From Okeania sp. SIO2B3 (GTDB lineage: Bacteria > Cyanobacteriota > Cyanobacteriia > Cyanobacteriales > Microcoleaceae), in NCBI RefSeq assembly GCF_010672525.1, contig NZ_JAAHGH010000004.1:304307-368306 (forward strand): DNA of 64,000 nucleotides, given 5' to 3'. How positions within the stretch are numbered: the first letter of the stretch is position 1; each line of letters begins with the position of its first letter. The notes beneath the pieces are model-generated. The model did no database searches, had not been told where the DNA came from, and was given only the letters and a program-made list of their open reading frames with translations. The translations under genes were made by a program, and so were the position numbers. Shown here one piece after another: positions 9,494-19,603 of the stretch.

Positions 9494-9540
9494 TCTTGAG
9501 TGCGTCTTACATTCTGAGGAAACCTCATCAATTAGCACTC
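9494..9540. repeat. Dispersed palindromic repeat, second copy
   Basis: Contains CTTACATTCTGAGGAAACCT with flanks TTGAGTGCGT and TAGCACTCG, the inverse of the copy at 4748-4800. It overlaps the last codons of the small gene at 9532-9900, so that protein's C-terminus (ESEC) is partly repeat-derived. Confidence 0.65.
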
Positions 9541-9900
9541 GCTTTCTATAATTTGTTCATCGTATTCACCAAAGCTAATATCTAATACAATACCAATTCC
9601 TTGACTTTGATTAATTTCTTCTTCTTCTGCATCTAGGAAAAAATCTAGCTCAACAAGCACTAATTCACCATCATATTTACTGTCTGTTTCTTTTAATGCT
9701 TTTAATCGACATACTTTAGCTGATTCTTGTTGTTGTGCATCTAAAGATTGAGAATTATTAAAAATTGCTTTACCATTTACATTGACTACTGAATTTTTAT
9801 TTCCTTGTACATTATTATCACCTAGTATATTTTTATCTTCTTGTGTATTATTTGTACCAAAAATGGTAGATTTATTAGACGAATTTGGTAATTGATTCAT
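9532..9900 (-). CDS. Hypothetical protein, Asn-rich N-terminus and acidic C-terminus
   Basis: 122 aa, not recognised. Residues ~1-55 are rich in Asn, Gln and Gly (NNTQEDKNILGDNNVQGNKN), a low-complexity pattern of beta-solenoid-like GNNN repeats seen in cyanobacterial effector-associated linkers. The rest is acidic (LDAEEEEINQ) and ends within a dispersed repeat. No clear Shine-Dalgarno precedes the ATG. It may be a real small gene or the remnant of a larger one. Confidence 0.5.
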   Translation of the reverse strand: MNQLPNSSNKSTIFGTNNTQEDKNILGDNNVQGNKNSVVNVNGKAIFNNSQSLDAQQQESAKVCRLKALKETDSKYDGELVLVELDFFLDAEEEEINQSQGIGIVLDISFGEYDEQIIESEC

Positions 9901-10014
9901 AAAAATATCAAGGTAACATCATCCAAATTTTGCCAGCAGCATATCCTAGATATCCAGCAACTTTTACAACGGTGGGGAAAAGTTCATTGACTAATTCTTT
10001 TACTTCAAGAGGGA

Positions 10015-10042
10015 GTAGGGATGTTGCATGCAACGTCCCTAC
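10015..10042. repeat. 28-bp near-perfect palindrome
   Basis: GTAGGGATGTTGCA followed by TGCAACGTCCCTAC pairs over 14 bp with one wobble, in the gap between the small gene and cbbY. It is the kind of free-standing hairpin repeat common in cyanobacterial spacers; it could also end transcription from the cbbY side. Confidence 0.6.
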
Positions 10043-10165
10043 AGGGAAATAATTTATACAGCATATCCGCTGGTATTGTTTGTATAAAAGTTAGCGTGAA
10101 TATCTACCAGGAAATTTAAGTTTTTTCTGGCTTTTAAACCTTTTTCCCTCTTCCTTCTTCCTTCC

Positions 10166-10918
10166 CTACCTAAAATTGATAATATCGTCTATTAAATTCA
10201 TATCTACATAAGTTCTACCTTTAGCATTTCCAGCTATTACATTAAAAGGTTTATCTGGTTCTCCTAAATGATTTAAAACTAAAAATGCTCCAGTAAAATC
10301 TTGATTGTGCGTATAATCATTCACTGTAACAATTGTTTTTAATCCTGCCGCTAAAGCAGCTTTTAAACCATTATCTGAATCTTCAAAGACTAGACAATTA
10401 TCTGGTTGAATATTCATTTTTTCTAACACATAATAATAAATATCTGGCGCAGGTTTTTTTTGTGGAACCATGTCTCCTGCTGCAATTATTTCAAACCATG
10501 ATAAACTTTCCTTGCCCAAAGTATTTTCTAATAATGCAATTACATTTTCTAAGGTGCTAGTAGTAGCGATCGCTAACCGTATTTTCTGATTTCGTGCCTC
10601 TGTTAATAATCTTTTTACACCCAAGCGCAACGGAATAGTTCCTGTTGCTAATAACTTTTGATAATATTGAGTTTTCGTGGCGTGCAGATTATAAATTAAT
10701 TCCTGGAGTGGAATAGATGATTTAAGCTCTGGTTGATACCGACTAATATAAAAGTTGATACGTTCTTTGCCACCCGATACTTCTAACAATTCTCCGTAGA
10801 GCGAAACTGACCATTCCCAGTCTAACCCCGCTTCAGCAAAAGCCTGATTAAAAGCTACTCTATGGCCATCTCGCTCTGTATTTGCCAAAGTCCCGTCAAC
10901 ATCAAATATTAAGGTCAT
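10166..10918 (-). CDS. cbbY: HAD family phosphatase, CbbY-like
   Basis: 250 aa. Motif I FDVDGTLANTE (nucleophile D6, acid/base D8), motif II ATTST, a Lys in QKKPAPDIY and motif III FEDSDNGLKAALAAG define a subfamily IA HAD phosphatase with a helical cap. The SGGKERINFYI segment in the cap matches CbbY proteins, which in plants and phototrophic bacteria dephosphorylate xylulose-1,5-bisphosphate, a Rubisco inhibitor. The C-terminal ~20 residues extend the domain. Symbol is by family; substrate inferred. Confidence 0.85.
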   Translation of the reverse strand: MTLIFDVDGTLANTERDGHRVAFNQAFAEAGLDWEWSVSLYGELLEVSGGKERINFYISRYQPELKSSIPLQELIYNLHATKTQYYQKLLATGTIPLRLGVKRLLTEARNQKIRLAIATTSTLENVIALLENTLGKESLSWFEIIAAGDMVPQKKPAPDIYYYVLEKMNIQPDNCLVFEDSDNGLKAALAAGLKTIVTVNDYTHNQDFTGAFLVLNHLGEPDKPFNVIAGNAKGRTYVDMNLIDDIINFR

Positions 10919-11115
10919 TTAATTCAAAGTGTGATAATAAATTAATGATTATACTATTCTTAAGTTAAGTTTATTTTATAATCTCAACAAAACATTCACT
11001 TCATTAAACATCTACGATAATAAAAAATTAAATCAATTATCCCACTCTTGTTCATCAATTCTTTCTCCCTACTCCCTACTCCCTACTCTCTACTCCCCAC
11101 TTCCTACTCCCTAAA

Positions 11116-11739
11116 CTAAGCACTAATTCCAAAAGTGATAAAAGTTACTAGACGCTGTACAAGATCGTCAATTTCCTCACTAGAACTTTTTTCACTCAGG
11201 GGTTCCAATGGCTCAATTTGATTGAGAACTCGGATCAACATCGCTATCACAAGATCGAGTTTCCATTCTAATTCCATGGGAGATTCATTTGGAAGCACTT
11301 TCTGCATCATATCTAGAAATCTTTGGTGAGTTCTACTAAATTCTGCTTCAGCTAATCTCTGAACTGGATAAGGTTCTGTGCGACAACGGCCCATAAATTT
11401 GGCATGAATTAGACATTCCTCTGAGCGCTCCTGAATCATTCGTAGGGGTGGGGTAATTACAGCTTCTACAATTTCTGCCACTGAAGGGAGGTCTTCAGAG
11501 TCTTCCAAAATTGCCAGCTGTCGCATTTGTTCTTCGACAATAGGTTGCGCTACTCTTCTAATTACTGCAATAAATAGTTCCTCTTTGGAACCAAAATGAT
11601 AATGGACTGCGGCCAAATTCACATCTGCTTCTCGAATTATGGCCCTTAGAGAAGTTCCAGCAAAGCCCAGAGAAGCAAAAAGTTTCTCGGCAGCATTGAG
11701 AATTTGCTCTTTTGTATCAACAGTTGAATTTTTGCTCAT
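11116..11739 (-). CDS. TetR family transcriptional regulator
   Basis: 207 aa. The N-terminal ~60 residues form a TetR helix-turn-helix (EQILNAAEKLFASLGFAGTS ... VNLAAVHYHFGSKEELF). The rest is an all-helical ligand-binding domain resembling the CecR/YbiH group (a C-terminal segment beginning HAKFMGRC...). No export pump lies adjacent, so ligand and targets are unknown. It lies 318 bp downstream of the WD40 gene on the same strand, with a MITE in between. Confidence 0.88.
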   Translation of the reverse strand: MSKNSTVDTKEQILNAAEKLFASLGFAGTSLRAIIREADVNLAAVHYHFGSKEELFIAVIRRVAQPIVEEQMRQLAILEDSEDLPSVAEIVEAVITPPLRMIQERSEECLIHAKFMGRCRTEPYPVQRLAEAEFSRTHQRFLDMMQKVLPNESPMELEWKLDLVIAMLIRVLNQIEPLEPLSEKSSSEEIDDLVQRLVTFITFGISA

Positions 11740-11854
11740 TCAGTCGTATGTATGATTTGCTCAATATTCTAGTTTAACACCGAGAGGTCCATTTTGACGG
11801 CTTTTGCTACCTGATATAGCAGTCGAAGCAAAGGTCGCGGAAGTATCAAAAGCT

Positions 11855-11990
11855 TACAGCAGTTTTCTAGTTGATGAGGTACAAAGTTTTATTGCTCTAG
11901 GCAACAGCTCCGGAAGGCAACAGCTCCGAAAGGGAATATAGGAATAAATAGTCTTATAGCTGTACCTCACGCTTCCTCAAAAGTGCTGTA
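11855..11990. mobile_element. MITE with TACAGCA...GAGGTACA terminal repeats
   Basis: Left end TACAGCAGTTTTCTAGTTGA continuing to TGAGGTACA; right end TGTACCTCACGCTTCCTCAA continuing to TGCTGTA. The ends are imperfect inverted repeats of about 29 bp around 136 bp without coding sequence. A related copy is at 35588-35730. Confidence 0.7.
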
Positions 11991-12057
11991 AAAATCAGAC
12001 AACGCAATATTTTTCCTTCTCTACTTCTTCCTTCTTCCTTCTTCCTTGTGCTATAAA

Positions 12058-15000
12058 TCAACTCAGACCTTCTATTGCCCCCAAAGCTTTCAATACTTCC
12101 TTGTTACCCTCAGTTAACCCTTTCACTCCAGTAATATTCATACCTTCATAAGGTCTAGGCACTCGCCAAATTCTCCAACAAACACCAGTCTTAACATCCC
12201 AAAATTTAATTGTTCCATCCAAACTACCACTAATAACCGTTTCATTATCCCAACTACAATCAACTGATGAAATATGTTTATTGTTACCTTCCAAAGTCTT
12301 CAGACATTCTCCAGTAAAAGCATCCCAAAGTTTCAAACTACCATTTTGAGCGCCACTCACAATCAATTTACCATTGGCACTAAATTTCACAGGCCAAACC
12401 AAACATTTATGCCCCCGCAGCGTTTTTAGACATGACCCCATTCTCACATCCCAAAGCTTTAATGTACTATCCTCACTGCCACTTACTAAAAACTGACCAT
12501 CCGGACTAAAAGCGATCGACCTCACGTTATTGCTGTGTCCCCGTAAAGTCTTCAGACATTTTCCAGTACAAGCATCCCAAATTTTGATAGTTTGGTCATC
12601 ACTACCACTAGCGAGGGTTTGAGCATCAGGACTAAACACAACCCTCCAAATCCAACCTTGGTGTCCTGATAAAACCCTACACTCTCCAGTTTCAATATCC
12701 CAAATTTTGACCGTTGAATCCTGACCTCCACTAGCTAGAAACTGACCGCAAGAACTAAATGAAATAGTCCAAATACCCCCTTGATATTGTTGAGTGGGAT
12801 ATAGTAAATATTTCCAGCAGCTACCAGAATTAACATCCCAAATTATAATAGTTTCATCATCGCTACAACTGGCAATTTTCTTACCATCCGGACTAAAAAC
12901 CACCGTCCAAATCAAACCTTTATGTCCTCTCAAATATTGCAAACATTCTCCCGTTTCCACATCCCATATCCTGACAACATAATCCAAATGACTGCTAGCA
13001 ATTTTCTGACCATCCGGACTAAAAGCAACTGACCAAACTTGATCGGTATAACCTTGGAAAGTTTTTACACATTTCCCTGTTTTAGCATCCCAGAGTTTCA
13101 ACACCTGGTCATTATTTCCCGTTGCCACAGTTTTGTTATCGCAACAAAAAGCCAGAGTCCGAATTCCAGTCTGATGACCCTTTCCCGTCGCCAGACATTC
13201 CCCAGTCTCAACATTCCAGAATTTAACAGTAGGTTCAAAACAAGCACTAGCTAAAGTTTTACCATCCGGACTAAAAGCAAGCACCTTGATTTCCTTTCGA
13301 TGACCTGCTAGTTCCTGATAACATTCTCCTGTTTTCACATTCCACAAGCGAATAATTCTTTCATAACCACAACTGGCAAGTTTTTCACCATCTGGAGTAA
13401 AAGCTACTGACCAAACACCATCTTCGCTGCCTGTCAAAGTCCGAATACAGGTAAATGTTTCAACATCCCAAAGCTTGATATTGTGATCGGCACTCCCGCT
13501 TGCCAAAATTTTGCCATCAGGGCTAAAACTAACGCTCAAAACCCAACCGTTATGATCTGTTAAAGTTTGAAGACATTCACCTGTTGAAGCATCCCAAAGC
13601 TTTATAGTTTCGTCATTGCATCCACTGGCAATTATTTTAGCATCCGGACTAAAAGTAAGAGAAAAAATCCAATTTGTATGTCCTTCTAAATTTTGAATAC
13701 ACTGACCTGTAGCGATATCCCACACCTTAATTGTACCGTCAATACTACTGCTGATCAATTTTTCCCCATCGGGACTATAAGCAATGGATAGAACCCACCA
13801 TCCGTGTTTGTGAAATGTTGCCATCTGTTGCCCATCTGCTACTCTTAATAAACGGACTAACCCATTGGAGTCCCCTGCTGCTAGTAGTTTGCCATCAGGA
13901 CTAAATGCTAAGGAATGAATACCACCAAAAGATTGAGTAAAAATAGATTGCGTTAAGTCGCAATAGGAAAAGTTAACATTGTGTAAGTTAATTCCTTGGA
14001 GGTAAGCTTGTCTGATGGTCAGATGAGAAAAGTTGTAGCCTATTAAGTTGGTATTCAAATGACAGAATAAATTGAGAATATTTCCACTTATATACCCTGA
14101 TTTAAGTGGTGTATTTTTGCGGAGTTCTTCTAGCAAAGATTGGCAATAATTTTCGAGGTTTTTTTGAGTCTGAAAAATATCAATTAGTCTTTGAATAATA
14201 GGTTCAATAAAAATTCTGATTTGAGTATTTCTAATATAGTCTTTGCCTGTAGCCATGAGTAAAGCATGATGATTAAAAAGTAGAAATTTCCCTGTTTCGA
14301 TTTCTTGGCAAACTGTGGCAATAAATTTTTCTGTTATGTATTCTATTAGCACTGGCTGAAGGGTAAAAAAAATCCCCTCTTGACTTTTTTCTAAAGGCAA
14401 CTTAATTTGTAGATAATGCAGAGTTTCTGAGATTCTTTCTTGGGCAGTTTTTGTAACTATATCCGATTTTAATTCAGCGATGGAAATCGGCTCTCGATGA
14501 ATTGCTAGCCAATATAAAATTTCTTTCTCAAAATTAGAAAATCGTTCAAAGTGCCAATCTAATAACTCGCAAATATTAGCAAAAATCGGCTTTCCCTGTG
14601 CTAAAAATTCAGCGATATTTCCAGGAAAATCTTTAATATGATGAGCTGCTAGTTCTAATGCCAAAGGATTGCCATTATAAAGTTTAACTAATTGTTGCCA
14701 TTGCTCATCAGTAGCTACAAAATCACCAATTTCATCAAAAATTGCACGTCCTTCTACAGAATTTAAACCCGCTAATTCAAAAAAACGAACTGGCTTCCGT
14801 TTTCCTGATAATCTCTCAATATTATTGATTTTTTCACGACTTGTTAATAGCAAACAACTTTGATGAGGTACTGAGGCAATTTTTTCGAAAAATTGACCAT
14901 ACTCTTCACATCCTGGTTGATATTTTCCCGCAGCATCTCCTGGTGCTAGAATTGTCTCCACATTATCTAAAATTAATAAACAACGATGTTTTTTTAAATA

Positions 15001-15627
15001 GTCAAGTAACAGAGAAATTTGCTGATATATTTTTTCTGGTAAATTAGTTATTTGTTGATGAGATATAAATTGAATAAAATCTGTAATAATTTCTGTAATG
15101 GGGGGCGTATTAATGAGCGATCGCCAAATTACACATTCAAATTCATCTTGAATATTTCGTGCTAAATGTAAAGATAAATCAGTTTTACCAATACCACCTT
15201 TGCCTAATTTGATCGACACTGCCGTTTTGCCAATACCACCGATCCCGATAATAGCAATGAGTCGGCAACGGTCTTTGATAATCCATTCTTTGAGTATTTC
15301 TAATTCTGTTTCTCTGCCAAAAAAAGCCGGAAGATCGGGAGCATCTCCCCAGTCTTGATGAGATATTTTTTGATGTTGTTCGCTTTGTTGATAATCAGAT
15401 TTTTCTAAATCTAAGCAAAGATGACTAAAAAAGTTGTCCAGACTTCTTAAAGTCACTCCTTCATTCATTTTGATGATTTTTTTGATCGTAGTGCGGTGTA
15501 AACCAGTTGTTTCACAAATTTGATTATAGCTATATCGATCGCCAAATAATTTAGAAAATTGCTTATCAATTTTCTGTTTTCCTGCTGCTGTGAGAACATA
15601 AGTACATTTTCTATTGATTTTGGCCAT
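12058..15627 (-). CDS. STAND NTPase with N-terminal HTH-like domain, NB-ARC and 14 WD40 repeats
   Basis: 1189 aa. Residues ~1-80 contain an HTH-like segment (YNQICETTGLHRTTIKKII). An NB-ARC/STAND ATPase follows with Walker A IGGIGKT (~128-134), Walker B CLLILDNVE and a helical region to ~540. From ~570 to ~1155 there are 14 WD40 repeats (SPDGxxLASGSxDxTIKLWD), enough for two seven-bladed propellers. STAND proteins sense a ligand through the propeller and oligomerise on NTP binding; cyanobacterial members are linked to signalling, and relatives act in immunity. Odd: the Walker A is duplicated in tandem (GGIGKTAVSIKLGKGGIGKT) by a 42-bp insertion at ~15182-15240. No effector enzyme domain is obvious. 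Confidence 0.9.
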   Translation of the reverse strand: MAKINRKCTYVLTAAGKQKIDKQFSKLFGDRYSYNQICETTGLHRTTIKKIIKMNEGVTLRSLDNFFSHLCLDLEKSDYQQSEQHQKISHQDWGDAPDLPAFFGRETELEILKEWIIKDRCRLIAIIGIGGIGKTAVSIKLGKGGIGKTDLSLHLARNIQDEFECVIWRSLINTPPITEIITDFIQFISHQQITNLPEKIYQQISLLLDYLKKHRCLLILDNVETILAPGDAAGKYQPGCEEYGQFFEKIASVPHQSCLLLTSREKINNIERLSGKRKPVRFFELAGLNSVEGRAIFDEIGDFVATDEQWQQLVKLYNGNPLALELAAHHIKDFPGNIAEFLAQGKPIFANICELLDWHFERFSNFEKEILYWLAIHREPISIAELKSDIVTKTAQERISETLHYLQIKLPLEKSQEGIFFTLQPVLIEYITEKFIATVCQEIETGKFLLFNHHALLMATGKDYIRNTQIRIFIEPIIQRLIDIFQTQKNLENYCQSLLEELRKNTPLKSGYISGNILNLFCHLNTNLIGYNFSHLTIRQAYLQGINLHNVNFSYCDLTQSIFTQSFGGIHSLAFSPDGKLLAAGDSNGLVRLLRVADGQQMATFHKHGWWVLSIAYSPDGEKLISSSIDGTIKVWDIATGQCIQNLEGHTNWIFSLTFSPDAKIIASGCNDETIKLWDASTGECLQTLTDHNGWVLSVSFSPDGKILASGSADHNIKLWDVETFTCIRTLTGSEDGVWSVAFTPDGEKLASCGYERIIRLWNVKTGECYQELAGHRKEIKVLAFSPDGKTLASACFEPTVKFWNVETGECLATGKGHQTGIRTLAFCCDNKTVATGNNDQVLKLWDAKTGKCVKTFQGYTDQVWSVAFSPDGQKIASSHLDYVVRIWDVETGECLQYLRGHKGLIWTVVFSPDGKKIASCSDDETIIIWDVNSGSCWKYLLYPTQQYQGGIWTISFSSCGQFLASGGQDSTVKIWDIETGECRVLSGHQGWIWRVVFSPDAQTLASGSDDQTIKIWDACTGKCLKTLRGHSNNVRSIAFSPDGQFLVSGSEDSTLKLWDVRMGSCLKTLRGHKCLVWPVKFSANGKLIVSGAQNGSLKLWDAFTGECLKTLEGNNKHISSVDCSWDNETVISGSLDGTIKFWDVKTGVCWRIWRVPRPYEGMNITGVKGLTEGNKEVLKALGAIEGLS

Positions 15628-15705
15628 TAGACATCTCTATTCATTTTCAAATATTACTAGATATTAATTTATGGACAGGTCTATTATCACAGTCGTTGCT
15701 AAATC

Positions 15706-15722
15706 TTGTCGATAATCGACAA
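15706..15722. promoter_or_regulatory. Candidate operator palindrome 1
   Basis: TTGTCGATAATCGACAA is a perfect 8+1+8 palindrome 79 bp upstream of the WD40 ATG. An almost identical site lies 124 bp away (centre to centre). Paired identical palindromes in a divergent promoter region are typical of dimeric repressor sites. The binding protein is unknown. Confidence 0.6.
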
Positions 15723-15830
15723 AAGCTGAAAATATTTCTGTCGAAATTACAATTAGTTTTGTCTAAATAGCTTACTATCAGTAAGTTTGAAGGATTTAAA
15801 TTATTTGTCAAAAAAATTATCGATCTTCAC

Positions 15831-15845
15831 TGTCGATAATCGACA
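15831..15845. promoter_or_regulatory. Candidate operator palindrome 2
   Basis: TGTCGATAATCGACA, identical over 15 bp to the core of the site at 15706-15722. It lies about 410 bp before the KS-AT start codon and 204 bp from the WD40 start. Confidence 0.6.
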
Positions 15846-16256
15846 AAAAGTTGATTTGCTTATCTTACAATTCTTAATTAAGTTATTAGTCAGAACTTAC
15901 ACAAATGCTATATATGCTTTATAACAGGGAAAATACGTAAGTGATGTTAGTTATTTTTAACTAATATATCCGAAGATTTACGGTGCATCAAATAGATATT
16001 CAAGAATTAGTTCGTAAAAGTACGGAAAACTAGCCGAGACCTGACAATTAAAAACAGTGCTGTATCTTAAGTTCAGTTGGTAGGTCTAAGTTAGAAATCT
16101 CGTTGAGTAAATGATTAATACCATTTCTCTGTAACAATGCGCTTAATAATTCTTACCCAAACCTGAGTTTTACTAATAGCTTTTATCTTTTATTAAGCGC
16201 AACTTCATGGATAAATGGTATAAGATTATCGATCTTTAATATACTAGAAAGCAAAC

Positions 16257-19200
16257 ATGAACCTACAAACGCCAAGAATAACAACCCCGATCGCTGTTGT
16301 TGGATTAGGTTGCCATTATCCTGGTGCCGATGAACTATCAGCTCTTTGGGAAAATATATTAGCTAGACGTTGCCAATTTAGACAGATGCCAGATCGACGC
16401 TTACCTCTGTCTGACTATTATGACAGCGATCGGAATGCACCCGATCAAACCTATGGTAGTCAGGCATCTGTTATAGACGGTTTTGAGTTTGATTGGGTAA
16501 AGCGACGAGTTCCTCAATTAACCGTTGCCTCCACTGATATTGTTCATTGGTTAGCCTTAGAAGTTGCTTTGAAAGCTATAGAAAATGCAGGTTACAAACG
16601 TGAGAGCGTACCAACTCACAAATCTGGTGTAATTTTAGGCAATACCTTAACAGGAGAACACACTCGCTCTAATACGATGCGTTTGCGCTGGCCTTTTGTG
16701 AAGAAAGTTTTGTATGCTGCTGCTACAGCTAAGGGTTTACCTCCTCAAGTGATCGAGGAATTGAGTCAAACTATGGAACAATTCTACAAATCTGTTTTTC
16801 CCAAGATTACTGAAGACTCATTAGCAGGAGGTCTTTCTAATACCATAGGTGGCAGAATTTGCAATTTCTTTAATTTTGATGGAGGAGGATATACTGTAGA
16901 TGGTGCTTGTTCTTCCTCATTAATGGCCATCGCCACAGCCGCTACCTCTTTAGCAAATGGCGATTTAGATATGGCGTTAGCTGGTGGTGTTGATATTAGT
17001 TTGGATACCTTTGAGCTAATTGGTTTTGCCAAAACAGGTGCTTTGACAGCTGAAGATATGACTGTTTATGACCGTCGTGGTAGTGGTTTTATTCCAGGAG
17101 AGGGCTGTGGTTTTGCAGTTCTCAAACGCCTTGAAGATGCTTGTGCAGCAGGAGACTATATCTATGCTGTTATCAATGGTTGGGGAATATCGTCCGATGG
17201 CAAAGGAGGTATTACTGCTCCCTCAATAACTGGACAGGCAAAAGCTTTGGGTCGTGCTTATGAAAAAGCAGGATATAGTCTAAGGCAACTTCATTTTATC
17301 GAGGGACATGGTACGGGAACGCCAGTAGGCGATCGCACAGAATTGGCAGGAGTAGCTTTAGCTATGGGTACTGATGGGGAAGCGAAAACCCGCTTCTGTG
17401 GTATGACTTCTTTTAAATCTATCGTTGGGCACACCAAAGCTGCTGCTGGTATAGGTGGATTTATTAAAGCTGTCATGGCTGTTAATCAAAGAATTTTACC
17501 CCCAACGGCTAACTGTGAACAACCGAATCCTGTATTTGATGAGGTAGCTAAATGTCTCTATCCAATTTTACAAGGAGAAATTTATGATCCGACAGAAACT
17601 CTTTATGCAGGAGTTTCTGCCATGGGGTTTGGTGGGATTAATTCCCATGTTACAATATCTTCAGGTGATGCTCCGGCAATTTCTTTAAAACCTTCCTTGG
17701 ATGAAAGAGCTTTATTGGTTTCTCATCAAGATACAGAAGTGTTTGTTTTGAGTGGCGCTGAGGTTGCTGCCTTATTGGAACGAATTCAGCTAGTGAGTCA
17801 GCAAGCTGAAGGAATTAGTTTAGCAGAGTTGGTCGATCTAGCAGCAGAACTCTCTAGTCAAGTGAATCTAGAGTTTCCCTGGCGAGCAGCTATAGTAGCT
17901 GGAACTCCAAAAGATTTACTAGAATCTCTAAAACAGTTAGAGCAACTGCTCAACGATCGCCCCCCTGCTCCCAACGAAATCAGAGTTACTCAGCAACAAA
18001 ATATTTGGCTTTCTAATCAAGTTAAGCGCAGTCGTGTGGGTTTTCTCTTCCCCGGTCAAGGGTCGCAGCGATTAAATATGGCTCGTACTCTGGTACAACG
18101 CTATTCTTGGGCACGAGAATTTTTGGAACAGAGCGATCTCTGGCTAGAAGAAATGGGATTTTCAGCCATTAGTGAGTATATTTATCGTCCCCTAGACCGT
18201 GCAGTTAATACCGAACAAGTACAGAACTGGTTTCAAGAACTGACTGAGGTTGCACCAACTGCAATTTGTTTTGTTTCTTTACTCTGGAAACGTTATTTAG
18301 AACGTCTGGGCATTAAACCTGTTGCTGTTGGTGGCCACAGTTTAGGAGAATTGGTTGCTTTTCATCTCGCTGGTGCTTATGACGAAAAAACATTACTAAA
18401 GTTTGCTGCCATGAGAGGAGAATTAATGACAGCACAAACCATTCTAGCTGGAAATATGGCAAGTTTAGGATGCGATCGTCAAACTGCTCAACGACTTTTG
18501 TCTGGAATTCCTGGTTATCTTGCAGTTGCCAACATTAATAGTCCCGTACAAACAGTAATTTCTGGTGAAAAAACAAGTGTAGAGCTTTTACTAAAACGAG
18601 CAGCAACCCAAAATATTCAAACTCGGCAGTTAGCTGTAGCTAACGGATTTCATTCCCAAATGATGGCACAAGCGGCACAACATTTGCGCAGCAATGCACC
18701 AATCCCTGAAAAACTTGAACCACCTAACGTTCCATTATTTTCTTGTGTTAATGGTCAGTTAATGGAATCTGGAGTTAACCTCAAAGAACATTTTGCTAGT
18801 CAAGTTACAGCTCAAGTAAATTTTATCGATTTGGTTCAGGCGATCGCTCCTCAATGCGATATTATACTCGAAGTTGGCCCTGGCAAGGTGCTTTCAGGAT
18901 TAGTAAGTGCCATCACAGACTCGTCTTTATGTCTGCCATTGGAATCTAAAGCAGGAAAAGCAAAAGACCTTAATCGAGTTCTAGCTAGCTTTTTCGCCCA
19001 CGGCGGTCAAATTAACTGGTCAACCGTTTACGAAAATCGTCTAGTTCGCCCATTTATCCCCGCCTCACAACGGCTATTTATTGATAATCCTTGTGAACGA
19101 CCTTTCTCAGTTTCCGCAGAATACCTATCTCCGATGAACTTATCTTTATCTGGCGATCGGGAACAAGAGGTAGAGTCAAGTACACTATTCAACGATCATG

Positions 19201-19298
19201 CTATCGCTGAAATCCTATCTAATTATTTTGCCGAACGAGGCTCATTTTTAGCAGATTTAATTCGAGCAGATATCGAAAACTTTCCTCCCACTGTATAG
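16257..19298 (+). CDS. Enediyne-type iterative polyketide synthase, KS-AT protein
   Basis: 1013 aa. A ketosynthase spans ~10-470: active Cys218 (VDGACSSS), His351 (HGTGTPVGD) and His392 (KSIVGHTKAAAG), so condensation chemistry is intact. An acyltransferase follows from ~590 (FLFPGQGSQ, GHSLGE with Ser695, NGFHSQMM). The KS start (AVVGLGCHYPGADELSALWE) and the KS-AT order without an intervening reductive loop match the enediyne/PUFA class of iterative synthases rather than modular PKS. The last ~35 residues (ILSNYFAERGSFLADLIRAD) resemble the start of the next protein. The stop codon TAG lies in the terminal repeat of an inserted element. ATG 16257 is preceded by GAAAGCAAAC, a weak Shine-Dalgarno. 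Product unknown. Confidence 0.9.
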   Translation: MNLQTPRITTPIAVVGLGCHYPGADELSALWENILARRCQFRQMPDRRLPLSDYYDSDRNAPDQTYGSQASVIDGFEFDWVKRRVPQLTVASTDIVHWLALEVALKAIENAGYKRESVPTHKSGVILGNTLTGEHTRSNTMRLRWPFVKKVLYAAATAKGLPPQVIEELSQTMEQFYKSVFPKITEDSLAGGLSNTIGGRICNFFNFDGGGYTVDGACSSSLMAIATAATSLANGDLDMALAGGVDISLDTFELIGFAKTGALTAEDMTVYDRRGSGFIPGEGCGFAVLKRLEDACAAGDYIYAVINGWGISSDGKGGITAPSITGQAKALGRAYEKAGYSLRQLHFIEGHGTGTPVGDRTELAGVALAMGTDGEAKTRFCGMTSFKSIVGHTKAAAGIGGFIKAVMAVNQRILPPTANCEQPNPVFDEVAKCLYPILQGEIYDPTETLYAGVSAMGFGGINSHVTISSGDAPAISLKPSLDERALLVSHQDTEVFVLSGAEVAALLERIQLVSQQAEGISLAELVDLAAELSSQVNLEFPWRAAIVAGTPKDLLESLKQLEQLLNDRPPAPNEIRVTQQQNIWLSNQVKRSRVGFLFPGQGSQRLNMARTLVQRYSWAREFLEQSDLWLEEMGFSAISEYIYRPLDRAVNTEQVQNWFQELTEVAPTAICFVSLLWKRYLERLGIKPVAVGGHSLGELVAFHLAGAYDEKTLLKFAAMRGELMTAQTILAGNMASLGCDRQTAQRLLSGIPGYLAVANINSPVQTVISGEKTSVELLLKRAATQNIQTRQLAVANGFHSQMMAQAAQHLRSNAPIPEKLEPPNVPLFSCVNGQLMESGVNLKEHFASQVTAQVNFIDLVQAIAPQCDIILEVGPGKVLSGLVSAITDSSLCLPLESKAGKAKDLNRVLASFFAHGGQINWSTVYENRLVRPFIPASQRLFIDNPCERPFSVSAEYLSPMNLSLSGDREQEVESSTLFNDHAIAEILSNYFAERGSFLADLIRADIENFPPTV

Positions 19299-19317
19299 AA
19301 CCCATTTGAGTTCTATT

Positions 19318-19603
<286 letters not shown>

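Larger units (their letters stand above)
15628..16256. other. Divergent regulatory region between WD40 gene and PKS
   Basis: 629 bp between divergently transcribed genes. It contains two strong palindromes (see operator entries), a half-site-like TGTCGAAA at 15739, a MITE single end (ATTAGACATCTCT) next to the WD40 start, and AT-rich sequence with ATAATAG-like -10 candidates. A weak GGTATAAGAT before 16257 is a possible PKS promoter element. No RNA gene recognised. Confidence 0.6.
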
